NCBI RefSeq assembly: GCF_001543175.1
Contig: NZ_CP014161.1
Coordinates: 806,001-870,000 of the forward strand
Length of the DNA: 64,000 nucleotides
Reading direction: 5' to 3'
Source: Aerococcus urinae
GTDB taxonomy: Bacteria > Bacillota > Bacilli > Lactobacillales > Aerococcaceae
The notes beneath the pieces were generated by a model. That model searched no databases. It saw nothing but the letters and a program-made list of their open reading frames with translations, and had not been told where the DNA came from. The translations under genes and the position numbers were made by a program. Position 1 is the first letter of the stretch. Each line of letters opens with the position of its first letter. This document shows positions 7,203 to 17,370 of this stretch, piece by piece.

Positions 7203-9662
7203 TTAACTGGCATTAGGTAGTCCACTATTGCCTCCCGACCTGTAAATGGTCCGTCGACTATAACCTTCTCTTTGACTGTTTCCTGGACTCACACTTGGCT
7301 CTCTTTGAGAGCTTGGTGTTTCTCTAGGTGGGTTTTGTAAACCAGATTCACTAGTTCGTTCTGAATTAGGAGTATCCTCTTTTGGATAAGCTGAGGTCGA
7401 ATCATCAATCTCAGATAATTCACTATCTGAGTGGCTTTCTTCCAGTCCAGAATGACTACTTTCTTCGACTTGACTTTCACTCTCTCTTGAAATGTAAGTT
7501 TCGACTTCTTCGCTACTTTCAGAGTAAGAATTGGAGTCAATATCGATGGTAGTTTGTCTGCCATAATTTTGCTTAAGTTCTTGATATAATTCATTATTGA
7601 CTAAGTCTCGTACACTATGACCAGCGCCTGGATTAGCTAAGCGGAGTGGTTTTGAGCCAAATATTAAATCAACTGTATGGACGGAGTCAGGTTGGGTCCA
7701 ATCGCTACTTGGATTTCTACTTTCTAAGTGATCCATTACTTGCCGGTATAGGCGATCCGCAATTTGCTGTTGAGCTGTCGTTAAGTAACCATTTGCCTGG
7801 TAAGGCTCGTCATGCCCTGTCCATACTGTTACTGTATGGTTTTTGGTATAACCGCTGGCCCAGTGATCGGGGACTGCTCCGGCTGGAATATTCAATTGGC
7901 GAACTTGGTCATCCGTGTAATTGGTCGTCCCAGTTTTACCGGCTTCATGAATATTAGGATTATGAATCCAGGAAGATAGACCTGATTTAAAGGTATCTTT
8001 TAAGACAGAGGTTAGCATGTAGGCCGTGGAGTCTTTCATCGCTTCATGCGATTCACCTTGAACATCAACTTCTTCTCCGTCTGTAGTAATGAAGTAATCG
8101 ACAGCTTTAGCTTCATTATATTGACCATTATTCCCCATTGCAGCATAGGCAACGCTTAATTGTAAAGGAGTCATTTCCCCACCGATAGCATTGGATTCAA
8201 CCAGACCTTTGCCATCATTCAAAGTAATTCCTAATTTCTTTAGAAATTCATCGGCACGTTCTGGACCAACATCTTGGAAGACTTTGATGGCAGGGATATT
8301 TCTTGAGTTCTTCAAGGCTGTTCTTAAGGTCATGGTTCCTTGGTATTGACGGTCCCAGTTATAAACTTTGGTTCCACTTGAATATTGATAAGGTTCATCT
8401 TTTTCAGTTTGACCCGGCGAATAATTTAAATATTCAAAGGCAGGTCCATAGGCAGATAAGGGTTTTATGGATGAACCGACACTACGATTTAACTGGGTAG
8501 CCCGGTTAAGACCCAATTGGTTTTCTAAATGGCGACCACCAAATAGGGCAATGATATGGCTATTGCTGGTATCTAGAACGGATACGGCCGTTTGGATATT
8601 ATCATTATCGAAAAGTAAACCATTGTTATCTTCAGCAGTTTGATGTAGAAAAGTTTGTGCTTGCATATCTAGATGGGTATAGACTTTTAAACCATCAGAG
8701 TAAAGGTCATAGCCTGCTGCTTTAACGTCGGCAGCGACTTGTTGGATATAGGAATCGAGCATCAATTTCTGTTGATTATTGGTATCAATCTGTTCGTTAA
8801 GCGGGAGTAAACCGTGATCGATCGGTTGGCTAATCGCTTCTTGGTACTCTTCTTGAGTAATGGTGTCATTATCTAACATGGTGTAGAGCACGGTATCACG
8901 ACGCTCTTTGGCTTTATCGGGATTATGGTAAGGATCGTATTCATTTGGTGCTTGTGGCATCCCAGCTAAAAGCGCGGTTTGATCTAGGCTCAGTTCAGTT
9001 AAAGGCTTGCCATAATAGATATTTGCGGCGGTACCAATACCGTAGACACCATTTGCCATATATACCTTATTAATGTAGTATTCAAAAATTTCCTGTTTAG
9101 AAAATTGTGATTCTAACTGTAAAGCCAACCATAACTCTTGGACCTTTCTCTTATAGGTTCGATCCGACTCATTTGTAGAGAAAACCGATAGTTTCACTAA
9201 TTGTTGGGTAAGGGTAGACCCCCCTTGGGCAATCCCACCTGCTCTTAGGTTTGCAAATAAGGAACCCATAATACGGATAGGGTCGACACCGCGATGTTTG
9301 AGAAAGCGGCGATCTTCTATTGAAGTCACTGCGTCAAAAGTTTCTTGAGAGATTTCATCGCCTTCTACGATAATTCGCTCATTCTGGCTGGTTTCAAAAA
9401 CTTCATTTCCTTGGTTATCATATACTACAGAGGCCACAGAGCCTTGTAAATCGCCTTCACTAATTTCTGGTGCTTGAGCAATCCAGATCAGGGCAATAAT
9501 AGCTAAAATAATAAAGAGACTGCCCACAGCGCCAAGGCCAATCAGTAATATTTTTTGCCACAAGGGCTTATCGCTAAAATTATTATTTTTTCTTTGTCGT
9601 GTCTTTTCCTCTTTATTTAAGCCAGAGGTGCGCCTTCTATTATGGGGGTAATGAGTAGACAA
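7203..9662 (-). CDS. pbp1A: Class A penicillin-binding protein 1A (transglycosylase/transpeptidase)
   Basis: Bifunctional peptidoglycan synthase of about 819 residues. Order: basic cytosolic tail, one membrane anchor (LLIGLGAVGSLFIILAIIAL), GT51 glycosyltransferase with EDRRFLKHRGVD and GGSTLTQQLVK, then transpeptidase with active-site SSIK, SRN (SxN) and KTGTT. The C-terminus is a long Ser/Glu-rich low-complexity tail of about 110 residues, outside the membrane. Start: GTG at 9671 would have AAGGAA directly abutting it, whereas TTG at 9660-9662 lies about nine bases from the same Shine-Dalgarno, so I prefer TTG. Seven bases separate recU from the GTG, the conserved recU-pbp operon of Firmicutes linking chromosome processing and wall growth. 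Confidence 0.94.
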   Translation of the reverse strand: MSTHYPHNRRRTSGLNKEEKTRQRKNNNFSDKPLWQKILLIGLGAVGSLFIILAIIALIWIAQAPEISEGDLQGSVASVVYDNQGNEVFETSQNERIIVEGDEISQETFDAVTSIEDRRFLKHRGVDPIRIMGSLFANLRAGGIAQGGSTLTQQLVKLSVFSTNESDRTYKRKVQELWLALQLESQFSKQEIFEYYINKVYMANGVYGIGTAANIYYGKPLTELSLDQTALLAGMPQAPNEYDPYHNPDKAKERRDTVLYTMLDNDTITQEEYQEAISQPIDHGLLPLNEQIDTNNQQKLMLDSYIQQVAADVKAAGYDLYSDGLKVYTHLDMQAQTFLHQTAEDNNGLLFDNDNIQTAVSVLDTSNSHIIALFGGRHLENQLGLNRATQLNRSVGSSIKPLSAYGPAFEYLNYSPGQTEKDEPYQYSSGTKVYNWDRQYQGTMTLRTALKNSRNIPAIKVFQDVGPERADEFLKKLGITLNDGKGLVESNAIGGEMTPLQLSVAYAAMGNNGQYNEAKAVDYFITTDGEEVDVQGESHEAMKDSTAYMLTSVLKDTFKSGLSSWIHNPNIHEAGKTGTTNYTDDQVRQLNIPAGAVPDHWASGYTKNHTVTVWTGHDEPYQANGYLTTAQQQIADRLYRQVMDHLESRNPSSDWTQPDSVHTVDLIFGSKPLRLANPGAGHSVRDLVNNELYQELKQNYGRQTTIDIDSNSYSESSEEVETYISRESESQVEESSHSGLEESHSDSELSEIDDSTSAYPKEDTPNSERTSESGLQNPPRETPSSQREPSVSPGNSQREGYSRRTIYRSGGNSGLPNAS

Positions 9663-9678
9663 AAGAGTCACTTCCTTT

Positions 9679-10287
9679 TTAATTGTTGTTTTGTAAATAC
9701 TTATCCAGAGCAGCTAAATAATCGAGGGGAGGCTGATAGCCAATTTTAATCAAATAACCTTGGTTTTCGATGCGTTTGAGACTGATGGAAGCTTTTTGCC
9801 CCTCTTGAAAAGCTTGCCAGTCCTCTAATAAAGCACTAAGCGGGTATAGATAACTTTGCGACAGGGAGGTGAAATGTAAGATAACAAAACTTATACCTCC
9901 TTGCTGACTACATTTTTCCATGTGTTTAATCTGATGGTCATGGAAGTTATTAAGAGGGAAACGGGTTTTTGTTTTTGTTTGCTTGGCTTCAAAATCAATA
10001 TACCTGCCTTGGTAAACCCCATTGTAATCAGTGGTTGAAGCTTGGCGGTAGTAGGCCTCCGTAATTTTAGCGTGTTGCCGATTGGGATAATCGACATGGA
10101 CCACTTGAATAGGAGTTGGCTTTTTATGGATAACTGCCAAGTCATGAGATAAATACCAGGCATTGGAGTCATTTAACATGTCCTCCAGCAACATGCCCCT
10201 TTTTGCATAAATTGTCTTTGGCTGATGCTTTGAATGCTTGCTTCGCGGGAGAGTCTTATGGTACTTCTTCCCATTGGGATAATACAT
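9679..10287 (-). CDS. recU: Holliday junction resolvase RecU
   Basis: 202 residues; a PD-(D/E)XK nuclease that resolves Holliday junctions in recombination and chromosome segregation. The catalytic core is visible as STTDYNGVYQGRYIDFEAKQT (D...E-x-K), preceded by KRGMLLEDMLNDSN, equivalent to the GRGMxLE start of the fold. ATG 10287 has a strong GAGGAGGT Shine-Dalgarno. It is the first gene of the operon with pbp1A. Length matches the family (about 200). Confidence 0.94.
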   Translation of the reverse strand: MYYPNGKKYHKTLPRSKHSKHQPKTIYAKRGMLLEDMLNDSNAWYLSHDLAVIHKKPTPIQVVHVDYPNRQHAKITEAYYRQASTTDYNGVYQGRYIDFEAKQTKTKTRFPLNNFHDHQIKHMEKCSQQGGISFVILHFTSLSQSYLYPLSALLEDWQAFQEGQKASISLKRIENQGYLIKIGYQPPLDYLAALDKYLQNNN

Positions 10288-10475
10288 GACCTACCTCCTC
10301 TCAAACCATTAATTTATTATAGCAAAAATTGGCATAATTAAGAGAAATACATCCTCTATTTAATATAATTATAATATAGGCAATCTTTTTATCAATGCAC
10401 AGTATTGATATGCATCTAAAGATATTAAAGACTAGCCTGTAAAATTGCAACGGATAAGAATTATTTTGCGATAAA

Positions 10476-10505
10476 TTGGACAAAGCCTTGGAATTAGTGT
10501 AATAT
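10476..10505 (+). promoter_or_regulatory. Predicted promoter of tig
   Basis: TTGGAC (10476-10481), an 18-base spacer and TAATAT (10500-10505), leaving a 5' leader of about 70 bases before tig. The rest of the 10288-10579 gap is AT-rich and I see no gene in it. Confidence 0.5.
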
Positions 10506-10579
10506 ATCTGAACGTGTAGATTAATCTTAAGGATTAATTCTTGATTTAGAAATTTATTTATAGTTAGGGGAATGACCGC

Positions 10580-11860
10580 ATGTCAGTAAAATTTGAAGAA
10601 ACAGCGACAAATGAAGGTGTTTTACACTTTACCGTTTCTAAAGAAGATGCTCAAAAAGCTTTAAAACAAGCATACAACCGGGTTAAAGGAAAAGTTAATA
10701 TCCCTGGTTTCCGTAAAGGTAAAGTGAGTTATCCAGTTTTTGTTAAAATGATTGGTGAAGAAGCCTTATATGAAGATGCTTTAAACTATGCCTTACCACA
10801 AGCTTACGCTAATGCCGTAAAAGAAGCTTATTTGGATGTTGTAGGCCAACCTAAATTCGATGTAGAAAAAATGCACAAGGGTGGTTCTTGGGAATTAAAA
10901 GCTGAAGTAGCCACCAAGCCTTCAGTTTCTTTAGGCGATTACAAGGACTTAACTGTTGATAAACAAGACCGTGAAGTAACTGATGAAGATGTGGACAACC
11001 GCTTGAAACAAGCCCAAGAAAACTTAGCAGAACTTTCTATTAAAGAAGGAGAAGCTCAAGAAGGCGACACCGTTGTGATTGACTATGAAGGTTCTGTCGA
11101 CGGGGAAAACTTTGCCGGGGGTAGCGCAGAAAATCACTCCTTGGAATTAGGATCAAATTCCTTTATTCCTGGCTTTGAAGACCAATTAGTGGGTTCAAAA
11201 TCTGGAGATGAAGTAGAAGTAAAAGTCACTTTCCCAGAAGAATACCACGCAGAAGATCTAGCTGGTCAAGACGCTATTTTTAAAGTGAAGGTTCATGAAG
11301 TAAAAGAAAAATCAGTCCCAGAATTAGATGATGAATTTGCTAAAGATGTGGATGACGAGGTTGAAAGCCTAGACGAATTGAAGGCTAAGTATCGTGAACA
11401 ACTTCAAGAATCGAAAGACCAACAAGCTGATGAACAAGTGGAAGACCAAGCGATCCGTCAAGCCGTTGATAACGCTGAATTTTCTTCTGTTCCTCAAGCA
11501 ATGATCGATGAAGAAGTTAACCGCCAATTAGACCACTATTTAAATGAAATGCAACGTCAAGGGATTAGCCCGGAAATGTTCTATCAATTAACTGGTACTT
11601 CTGAAGAAGACTTACGTCAACAATTTGCTGAAGACGCAGATACCCGGGTGAAAACCAATTTATTATTAGAACAAATCATTGCTGAAGAAAACATTGAAGT
11701 CAGTGAAGAGGATATTGCTAAGGAAATTGAAAACCTAGCAGAAACCTATAATATGGAAGTTGAAGCCGTTAAGAACGTGGTCACTGAAGATATGCTCAAA
11801 CATGACATTGAATTAAAACAAGCCATGAACTTAATTACCTCAACAGCAAAAGAAAAATAA
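10580..11860 (+). CDS. tig: Trigger factor
   Basis: 426 residues, the normal length. Ribosome-bound chaperone and peptidyl-prolyl isomerase. The N-terminal ribosome-binding domain contains the signature NIPGFRKGKV around residues 40-50. The central FKBP-type domain spans roughly residues 150-245 (GDTVVIDYEG, then LVGSKSGDEVEV), and the acidic helical C-terminal arm follows. AGGGGA at about 10566 supplies the Shine-Dalgarno. Placed directly before clpX, as in most Firmicutes, but with a terminator-like hairpin between them. Confidence 0.97.
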   Translation: MSVKFEETATNEGVLHFTVSKEDAQKALKQAYNRVKGKVNIPGFRKGKVSYPVFVKMIGEEALYEDALNYALPQAYANAVKEAYLDVVGQPKFDVEKMHKGGSWELKAEVATKPSVSLGDYKDLTVDKQDREVTDEDVDNRLKQAQENLAELSIKEGEAQEGDTVVIDYEGSVDGENFAGGSAENHSLELGSNSFIPGFEDQLVGSKSGDEVEVKVTFPEEYHAEDLAGQDAIFKVKVHEVKEKSVPELDDEFAKDVDDEVESLDELKAKYREQLQESKDQQADEQVEDQAIRQAVDNAEFSSVPQAMIDEEVNRQLDHYLNEMQRQGISPEMFYQLTGTSEEDLRQQFAEDADTRVKTNLLLEQIIAEENIEVSEEDIAKEIENLAETYNMEVEAVKNVVTEDMLKHDIELKQAMNLITSTAKEK

Positions 11861-11894
11861 TCTGAACAGCTATTTTCAAAAATAGGTCAGAAAT

Positions 11895-11935
11895 CGAGTG
11901 GGAGGTCGCATTAATTGACTTCACACTCGTTTTTT
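11895..11935 (+). terminator. Intrinsic terminator after tig
   Basis: Imperfect hairpin with CGAGTG (11895-11900) pairing to CACTCG (11924-11929) and a partly paired interior, followed by T6. It lies between tig and clpX, so clpX probably has reduced readthrough or its own promoter. Confidence 0.6.
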
Positions 11936-11973
11936 GTCACAATACATTAGATAGAGAAGGAGGAATGCGTAGA

Positions 11974-13230
11974 ATGTTTAATGACGATAACGAAAGCAAT
12001 ATCCATTGTTCCTTTTGTGGAAAGTCACAAGACCAAGTGACCAAGTTAATTGCAGGACCGGATGTGTATATCTGTGATGAATGTGTGAAGCTTTGTCAAG
12101 AAATTATTGAAGATGACTTAAACGTTCAATCAGATAACCAAGAGTTTATCGTGAACCCTCCTAAGCCAACTGAAATCCGTCAAATTTTGGATGATTACGT
12201 GATTGGGCAAACAGATGCCAAAAAGGCTTTATCTGTGGCCGTTTATAATCACTATAAACGTATTAATAGCAACCAAATTAAGAATCAAGACGAAGATAAT
12301 GTAGAATTACAAAAAAGTAATATCTTACTAGTTGGTCCAACTGGTTCAGGGAAAACTTACTTAGCTCAAACTCTAGCCCGCATATTGAAAGTACCCTTTG
12401 CGATTGCAGATGCCACGAGTTTAACGGAAGCAGGTTATGTTGGAGAGGACGTTGAGAATATTCTCTTAAAACTGCTACAAGCAGCTGATTTTGATGTGGA
12501 TAAAGCTCAACAAGGTATTATCTATATTGATGAAATTGATAAAATAGCAACCAAGGCGGAAAATGTTTCTATCACTCGCGATGTCAGTGGTGAAGGGGTT
12601 CAACAGGCCCTCTTGAAAATTCTAGAAGGAACGGTTGCTAATGTTCCTCCTCAAGGTGGACGCAAACATCCTCACCAAGAGTTCATTCAAATCGATACTA
12701 CTAATATTCTATTTATCGTTGGTGGGGCTTTCGATGGAATTGAAAATATCATTAAGGAACGTACTGGCCATAAAGTCATTGGTTTTCAAGCAACTAAGAC
12801 GACAAAAGCTGAAAAGCATGACCTTATGACACAGGTGATTCCTGAGGACTTACAAAAATATGGCTTAATTCCGGAATTTATCGGGCGCTTACCCATTATT
12901 GCTAGTTTAGATGAATTGAACGAGGAAGACTTGGAACGTATCCTGACAGAACCTAAGAATGCTTTGATTAAGCAATATAAGCAGTTATTAGCCATGGATA
13001 ATGTTCAGTTAGAGTTTACTGATGACTCTTTACGAGCCATTGCGCAAAAAGCTATTGACCGTAAAACTGGGGCGCGGGGATTAAGGTCCATTATTGAAGA
13101 ATCGATGTTAGAAGTGATGTATGATATTCCTAGTCGTGAAGATGTCTCTAAGGTTATCATTACTGAAGATGTCGTTAAAGATCATGCAAGTCCCGAACTC
13201 TATGACCAAGATGGGCAGTTAATTGCCTAA
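11974..13230 (+). CDS. clpX: ATP-dependent Clp protease ATP-binding subunit ClpX
   Basis: 418 residues. AAA+ unfoldase that feeds substrates to ClpP. The N-terminal zinc-binding domain has the four Cys in CSFCGK ... CDECVKLC. Walker A is GPTGSGKT, Walker B is IIYIDEIDK, pore loop GYVGEDVE, and sensor 2 is in [10 protein letters not shown]. An in-frame ATG at 11965 lies one base after AAGGAGG and is too close; ATG 11974 has ten bases of spacing and begins MFND as in homologues. Followed by a terminator. Confidence 0.97.
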   Translation: MFNDDNESNIHCSFCGKSQDQVTKLIAGPDVYICDECVKLCQEIIEDDLNVQSDNQEFIVNPPKPTEIRQILDDYVIGQTDAKKALSVAVYNHYKRINSNQIKNQDEDNVELQKSNILLVGPTGSGKTYLAQTLARILKVPFAIADATSLTEAGYVGEDVENILLKLLQAADFDVDKAQQGIIYIDEIDKIATKAENVSITRDVSGEGVQQALLKILEGTVANVPPQGGRKHPHQEFIQIDTTNILFIVGGAFDGIENIIKERTGHKVIGFQATKTTKAEKHDLMTQVIPEDLQKYGLIPEFIGRLPIIASLDELNEEDLERILTEPKNALIKQYKQLLAMDNVQLEFTDDSLRAIAQKAIDRKTGARGLRSIIEESMLEVMYDIPSREDVSKVIITEDVVKDHASPELYDQDGQLIA

Positions 13231-13242
13231 TGAATTAATTGA

Positions 13243-13275
13243 AGAGGGGCTGTGACAAGAGTCACAGCCTCTTTC
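13243..13275 (+). terminator. Intrinsic terminator after clpX
   Basis: AGAGGGGCTGTGAC (13243-13256), tetraloop AAGA, and GTCACAGCCTCTTT (13261-13274), a long GC-rich stem ending in a short T tract. Confidence 0.8.
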
Positions 13276-13400
13276 TCAATGCAGTCCCTTATTTAAGGGA
13301 TCCATAAGACGCCTTAACTTGTAATATGATTATAAAAATTTACTTTTACAAAATAATCTTAAGCTCACCTAAGTCTGTTTTATAACGTAAGGAGCACCTC

Positions 13401-14003
13401 ATGATACAAGCACAGAATATTGAATTTATGCTAAGCGCTGCCAGTCCTAAACAATACCCAGTTCCCGACCGCCCAGAAATTGCTTTAGCTGGTCGGTCCA
13501 ATGTGGGAAAGAGCAGTTTCATTAATACCATGACTAACCACAAAAAGATTGCTCGTATTTCGAGTAAGCCTGGGAAGACCCAACAGTTAAATTATTATAA
13601 TCTTGATAATAGCCTTTACTTAGTTGACGTTCCTGGCTACGGATACGCAAAAGTAAGTAAAACAGAGCGAAGCCGCTGGCAAAAACAACTGGCAGATTAT
13701 TTTGTCCAACGGGAAAATTTAGAAGCTGTCTTTCTTTTGGTAGATTTCAGACACCGTCCCAGTAAAGATGATATCAATATGAAAGATTTCCTTGACCAGT
13801 GTCAGGTACCGTATTTTATTATTGCGACTAAGGCGGATAAGGTAAAGAAAAACCAATGGCAAAACCACCTACAAGCTATAAAAGAAGATTTAGATCTGGT
13901 GACCGAAGATCAAATTTTACCTTATTCTTCTGCCAACCGTGAGGGGCGTGATGAGGCATGGGAAGTCATCAATGCCTTATTGGACGGAGACTATGACGAA
14001 TAG
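13401..14003 (+). CDS. ysxC: Ribosome biogenesis GTPase YsxC/EngB
   Basis: 200 residues, typical length. Circular reading of G motifs: G1 GRSNVGKSS, G3 DVPGYGYA, G4 ATKADK, G5 SSANREG. This GTPase is needed for 50S subunit maturation. ATG 13401 has AAGGAG (13389-13394) at good spacing. It follows clpX, the common Firmicutes order, but is separated by a terminator and about 170 bases. Confidence 0.95.
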   Translation: MIQAQNIEFMLSAASPKQYPVPDRPEIALAGRSNVGKSSFINTMTNHKKIARISSKPGKTQQLNYYNLDNSLYLVDVPGYGYAKVSKTERSRWQKQLADYFVQRENLEAVFLLVDFRHRPSKDDINMKDFLDQCQVPYFIIATKADKVKKNQWQNHLQAIKEDLDLVTEDQILPYSSANREGRDEAWEVINALLDGDYDE

Positions 14004-14047
14004 TTATTGTTTGAAAAGAAATATCTGACAATATTTTCGCTCTTATC

Positions 14048-14076
14048 TTGCATTCAAAAATTATCTTCACTATAAT
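14048..14076 (+). promoter_or_regulatory. Promoter of dnaG-rpoD
   Basis: TTGCAT (14048-14053), 17-base spacer and a perfect TATAAT (14071-14076), about 40 bases before the dnaG start. Confidence 0.65.
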
Positions 14077-14115
14077 TTACTCTGATATAGCCAGTGGAGA
14101 AAGTGGGGGGATACA

Positions 14116-15981
14116 ATGGCCTTTATACCGGAGGAAGTTATTGATCAGGTCCGCCAAAATGTTGACATTTTAGATATTATTGGTCAGTTTGTGGATCTTC
14201 AAAAGCGAGGAAAAAATTACTTTGGTAAGTGTCCCTTTCACGATGAAAACACGCCCTCATTTACTGTAGAAGCTAATAAGCAATTTTATAAGTGCTTCTC
14301 CTGTGGTAAAGGTGGCAATGTCTTTAATTTCCTAATGGATTTAGAAGGATATAGTTTTCCTCAAGCTGTAAAAGAAGTGGCTCAATTAGCTAATCTTAAG
14401 TTGGACTTTAATTTTGACCAGCTAGACCCAGGGACCAGTGTCCATCAGTATAATGAAGAAGAGCAAAGGCTTATCGATATCCACGAAGAGCTGGCAAATT
14501 TATACCATTATTTATTAATGAATACCAAAGCTGGTCACCAAGCCTTGACCTATTTAGAAGACCGGGGGTTAAAATCGGAAACCCTAGTCCAATATCATAT
14601 TGGTTGGTCTCCCTACGATGGCCAGTTAACTTTCAACCATGTAAAAAATAAGGGGTATGACAGTGAAGCAATTGTAGCTAGTGGCATTTTTGTGGGTGAT
14701 GGTCCGGAAAAAATCGATCGATTTAGAGGACGTATTGTATTTCCTTTACGTGATAAATTTGGCCATGTCTTGGGTTTCTCAGGAAGAATTCTTGAAACCG
14801 ATAGCGCAAATTCGCAGGCTAAATACCTAAACAGTCCAGAAACACCGATTTTTCAAAAAAATAATTTTCTATTTAACCTTGATTTAGCCCAAGATAGCAT
14901 TCGCAAGGAAAAGGAAATTATTCTTTTTGAAGGCTTTATGGATGTCATTCATTCCTACCAGGCCGGGGTCAAGCATGGTGTCGCTTCTTTGGGGACCAGT
15001 TTAACTGATCGTCAGATTCAAGTCCTCTACCGCAGCTCACGACAACTTTTGCTCGCTTATGACGGTGACAAACCCGGTTTAAAGGCAAGTAAGCGTGCGC
15101 TTGAACACATAGCCCAGCAAAGTCCTAGTATGCGAGTTAACCTGCTCATGTTTCCAAGTGGGATGGATCCTGATGAATTTATTGGTCGCTATGGTGAACA
15201 ACGCTACCAGCAATTTATCCAAGAGCAAAGCATGACGCCGATTGCTTTCTACCGGCACTTTTATCAACAAGAGTTTTCTTTAGCAAATGATCAAGGTAAG
15301 ATCCAATACATCAAGGCCATGCTAGCTGTTATTAGCCGCTTATCCTCCACTATTGAGCAAGACGTCTACTTACAGGAATTGAGTGAAGACACTGGGGTTG
15401 ATAAACGTTCGCTTCAAGCCCAACTTCACTTTGAGCAGGAGACAGGTCAACAAGAGGAGCAGTTTTCTGAAGCTAGCCATGATGAAGCAGAAGTCCAACT
15501 GGATAAATTCCCTTTAAAAAAATATTCCAGTTTACAGCGCTTTGAGTTACAATTACTTAACCGCCTACTAACTTCTGAGAATGCTTGGTATTTAATTAAA
15601 AATATTGATGGAAACTTTCATTTCGAAAGTAGTAGTATTGAAAGTGTCTATCTTTTACTATGTGCCTACCGGCAAAGTGAAGGAGAAAGCATTGATATTG
15701 GAAATTTTTATCAGTCCCTTCGTTCTGATGCTGATAGGCGGATCGTTATAGACGCTCAGGCAATGAATCTTCCTCCTGAGTGTACTGGTCAGGAAATTAA
15801 TGATTTAATTTATCAAATAAAAGATAAGAGTCATTATCAGGATCAAATTAGGCAGATCAACCAGGATATAGCGGCTGCCAAGCAAATTAATGATTATGCT
15901 AAAATTAGCGATTTAAATCAACAGAGAATACAAATATTGCGACAAATGAAACTGTCAAAAAAGAAGTCAGGAGAGATTTAA
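14116..15981 (+). CDS. dnaG: DNA primase
   Basis: 621 residues. Makes RNA primers for replication. The N-terminal CHC2 zinc finger shows CPFHDE ... KCFSCGKGG (residues about 39-65). The catalytic core has RGRIVFPL and the Toprim acidic motifs LFEGFMDVI and AYDGDKPG. The C-terminal part, which binds DnaB helicase, is divergent and rich in Gln. The Shine-Dalgarno is a G-rich run GTGGGGGG. Its stop codon is immediately followed by the rpoD start, so this is the dnaG-rpoD macromolecular synthesis operon, without rpsU here. Confidence 0.97.
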   Translation: MAFIPEEVIDQVRQNVDILDIIGQFVDLQKRGKNYFGKCPFHDENTPSFTVEANKQFYKCFSCGKGGNVFNFLMDLEGYSFPQAVKEVAQLANLKLDFNFDQLDPGTSVHQYNEEEQRLIDIHEELANLYHYLLMNTKAGHQALTYLEDRGLKSETLVQYHIGWSPYDGQLTFNHVKNKGYDSEAIVASGIFVGDGPEKIDRFRGRIVFPLRDKFGHVLGFSGRILETDSANSQAKYLNSPETPIFQKNNFLFNLDLAQDSIRKEKEIILFEGFMDVIHSYQAGVKHGVASLGTSLTDRQIQVLYRSSRQLLLAYDGDKPGLKASKRALEHIAQQSPSMRVNLLMFPSGMDPDEFIGRYGEQRYQQFIQEQSMTPIAFYRHFYQQEFSLANDQGKIQYIKAMLAVISRLSSTIEQDVYLQELSEDTGVDKRSLQAQLHFEQETGQQEEQFSEASHDEAEVQLDKFPLKKYSSLQRFELQLLNRLLTSENAWYLIKNIDGNFHFESSSIESVYLLLCAYRQSEGESIDIGNFYQSLRSDADRRIVIDAQAMNLPPECTGQEINDLIYQIKDKSHYQDQIRQINQDIAAAKQINDYAKISDLNQQRIQILRQMKLSKKKSGEI

Positions 15982-17187
15982 TTGAGCAAAACGACCGACA
16001 AGCAGGAAAAAACTTTAAAACAAGCCAGTCAAGAATTACTTAATGAGAAGAAAATATTGGGCTCTATTTTATATACTGAGTTAAGTGATAAAATTGCTCA
16101 ACCCTATTCTTTGAATGATGAACAAATGGATCAGCTTATTGAAAAATTTGAAGACGGTGGCGTAGCTGTTGTTGATGAAGATGGAGGCCCAACCAACCGT
16201 CAGTTACAAAATGAAGCGCTTAAGATGCAAGAAGACGATGAAGAATCTGAAAAAGATATTGATCAAATCTTAGATGAAGAAGAAAAAACTAAGAAGAAAG
16301 ATAAAAAAGACAAAAAAGATACTAATAAGTCGGCTTCTTCAACGAGTTCAAAGGTAAAAACCAACGACCCTGTACGTATGTATCTTAAAGAAATTGGCCG
16401 AGTAGACTTACTGACAGCTGATGAAGAGGTTGCCCTTGCCAAAAGAATTGAAGCCGGAGACCCAGTAGCCAAGCAAGAGCTGGCCGAAGCCAATCTCCGT
16501 TTAGTCGTGTCGATTGCTAAACGTTATGTCGGTAGAGGAATGTCATTTTTGGACCTGATCCAAGAAGGAAATATGGGCTTAATGAAGGCAGTAGAAAAAT
16601 TTGATTATACCAAGGGTTTCAAATTTTCCACTTATGCCACTTGGTGGATTCGTCAAGCGATTACCCGTTCGATCGCTGACCAAGCCCGTACCATTCGTAT
16701 TCCGGTACATATGGTGGAGACTATTAATAAATTAGTCCGTATTCAACGTCAATTACTCCAAGAACTCGGTCGCGAACCCACGCCAGAAGAAATTGGTGCG
16801 GAAATGGACCTACCTACTGAAAAAGTGAGAAACATTATGAAAATCTCACAAGAACCAGTTTCCTTGGAAACCCCTATTGGTGAAGAAGATGATTCCCATC
16901 TTGGCGATTTTATTGAAGACAATGATGCCATGCAGCCAGATGAATATACCAATCAGGAATTGTTAAAAGAACAACTCAATGAAGTGCTGGATACTTTAAC
17001 TGATCGGGAAGAAAATGTCTTACGTCTTCGTTTCGGTTTAGAAGATGGTCAAACCAAAACCTTAGAACAAGTTGGACAACAATTTGGGGTGACTCGAGAA
17101 AGAATCCGTCAAATTGAAGCCAAGGCCTTACGTAAATTACGCCACCCAAGTCGTCTCAAACAATTAAAAGATTTTCTAGAAGACTAG
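15982..17187 (+). CDS. rpoD: Primary RNA polymerase sigma factor (sigma A)
   Basis: 401 residues. Starts with TTG directly after the dnaG stop; AGGAGAG (15969-15975) lies six bases upstream, inside dnaG. Region 1.1 is at the N-terminus, followed by a highly charged Lys/Asp/Glu linker (residues about 90-115). Region 1.2 is [12 protein letters not shown], region 2 contains [17 protein letters not shown] and the -10 melting segment [10 protein letters not shown], and region 4 ends with the helix-turn-helix [19 protein letters not shown]. It directs transcription of housekeeping genes. Confidence 0.98.
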   Translation: MSKTTDKQEKTLKQASQELLNEKKILGSILYTELSDKIAQPYSLNDEQMDQLIEKFEDGGVAVVDEDGGPTNRQLQNEALKMQEDDEESEKDIDQILDEEEKTKKKDKKDKKDTNKSASSTSSKVKTNDPVRMYLKEIGRVDLLTADEEVALAKRIEAGDPVAKQELAEANLRLVVSIAKRYVGRGMSFLDLIQEGNMGLMKAVEKFDYTKGFKFSTYATWWIRQAITRSIADQARTIRIPVHMVETINKLVRIQRQLLQELGREPTPEEIGAEMDLPTEKVRNIMKISQEPVSLETPIGEEDDSHLGDFIEDNDAMQPDEYTNQELLKEQLNEVLDTLTDREENVLRLRFGLEDGQTKTLEQVGQQFGVTRERIRQIEAKALRKLRHPSRLKQLKDFLED

Positions 17188-17209
17188 AAGCAACTCTGAT
17201 AACAGTAAT

Positions 17210-17256
17210 GGCATTCAAATGTTGGATCGCTTTCCAATGCTTGAATGCCTTTATTT
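17210..17256 (+). terminator. Intrinsic terminator after rpoD
   Basis: GGCATTCAA (17210-17218) pairs with TTGAATGCC (17241-17249); the interior adds further pairs (TTGGA with TTCCAA) and a T-rich tail follows. Confidence 0.75.
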
Positions 17257-17370
17257 TATCCTTCGCTTTTATAGATCACAATTGAAAGGAAAATGATCAC
17301 TGTTGAATCCAATTATTAATCATGCTATCTTTAGATCAATTAGTTCATTCTAGAAGGAAGAGATGTCTTA

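Noticed and set aside
10301-10483. 60-codon open frame on the minus strand between recU and tig
   Set aside because: AT-rich intergenic DNA, no Shine-Dalgarno, no recognisable protein features, and it overlaps the tig promoter region.
16263-16493. Minus-strand open frame opposite the Lys/Asp-rich linker of rpoD
   Set aside because: Ser/Leu-rich translation is a mirror of the charged linker codons; not a gene.
17188-17370. Lysine riboswitch or T-box before aspartate kinase
   Set aside because: The gap is too short after the rpoD terminator, and none of the conserved elements are present.
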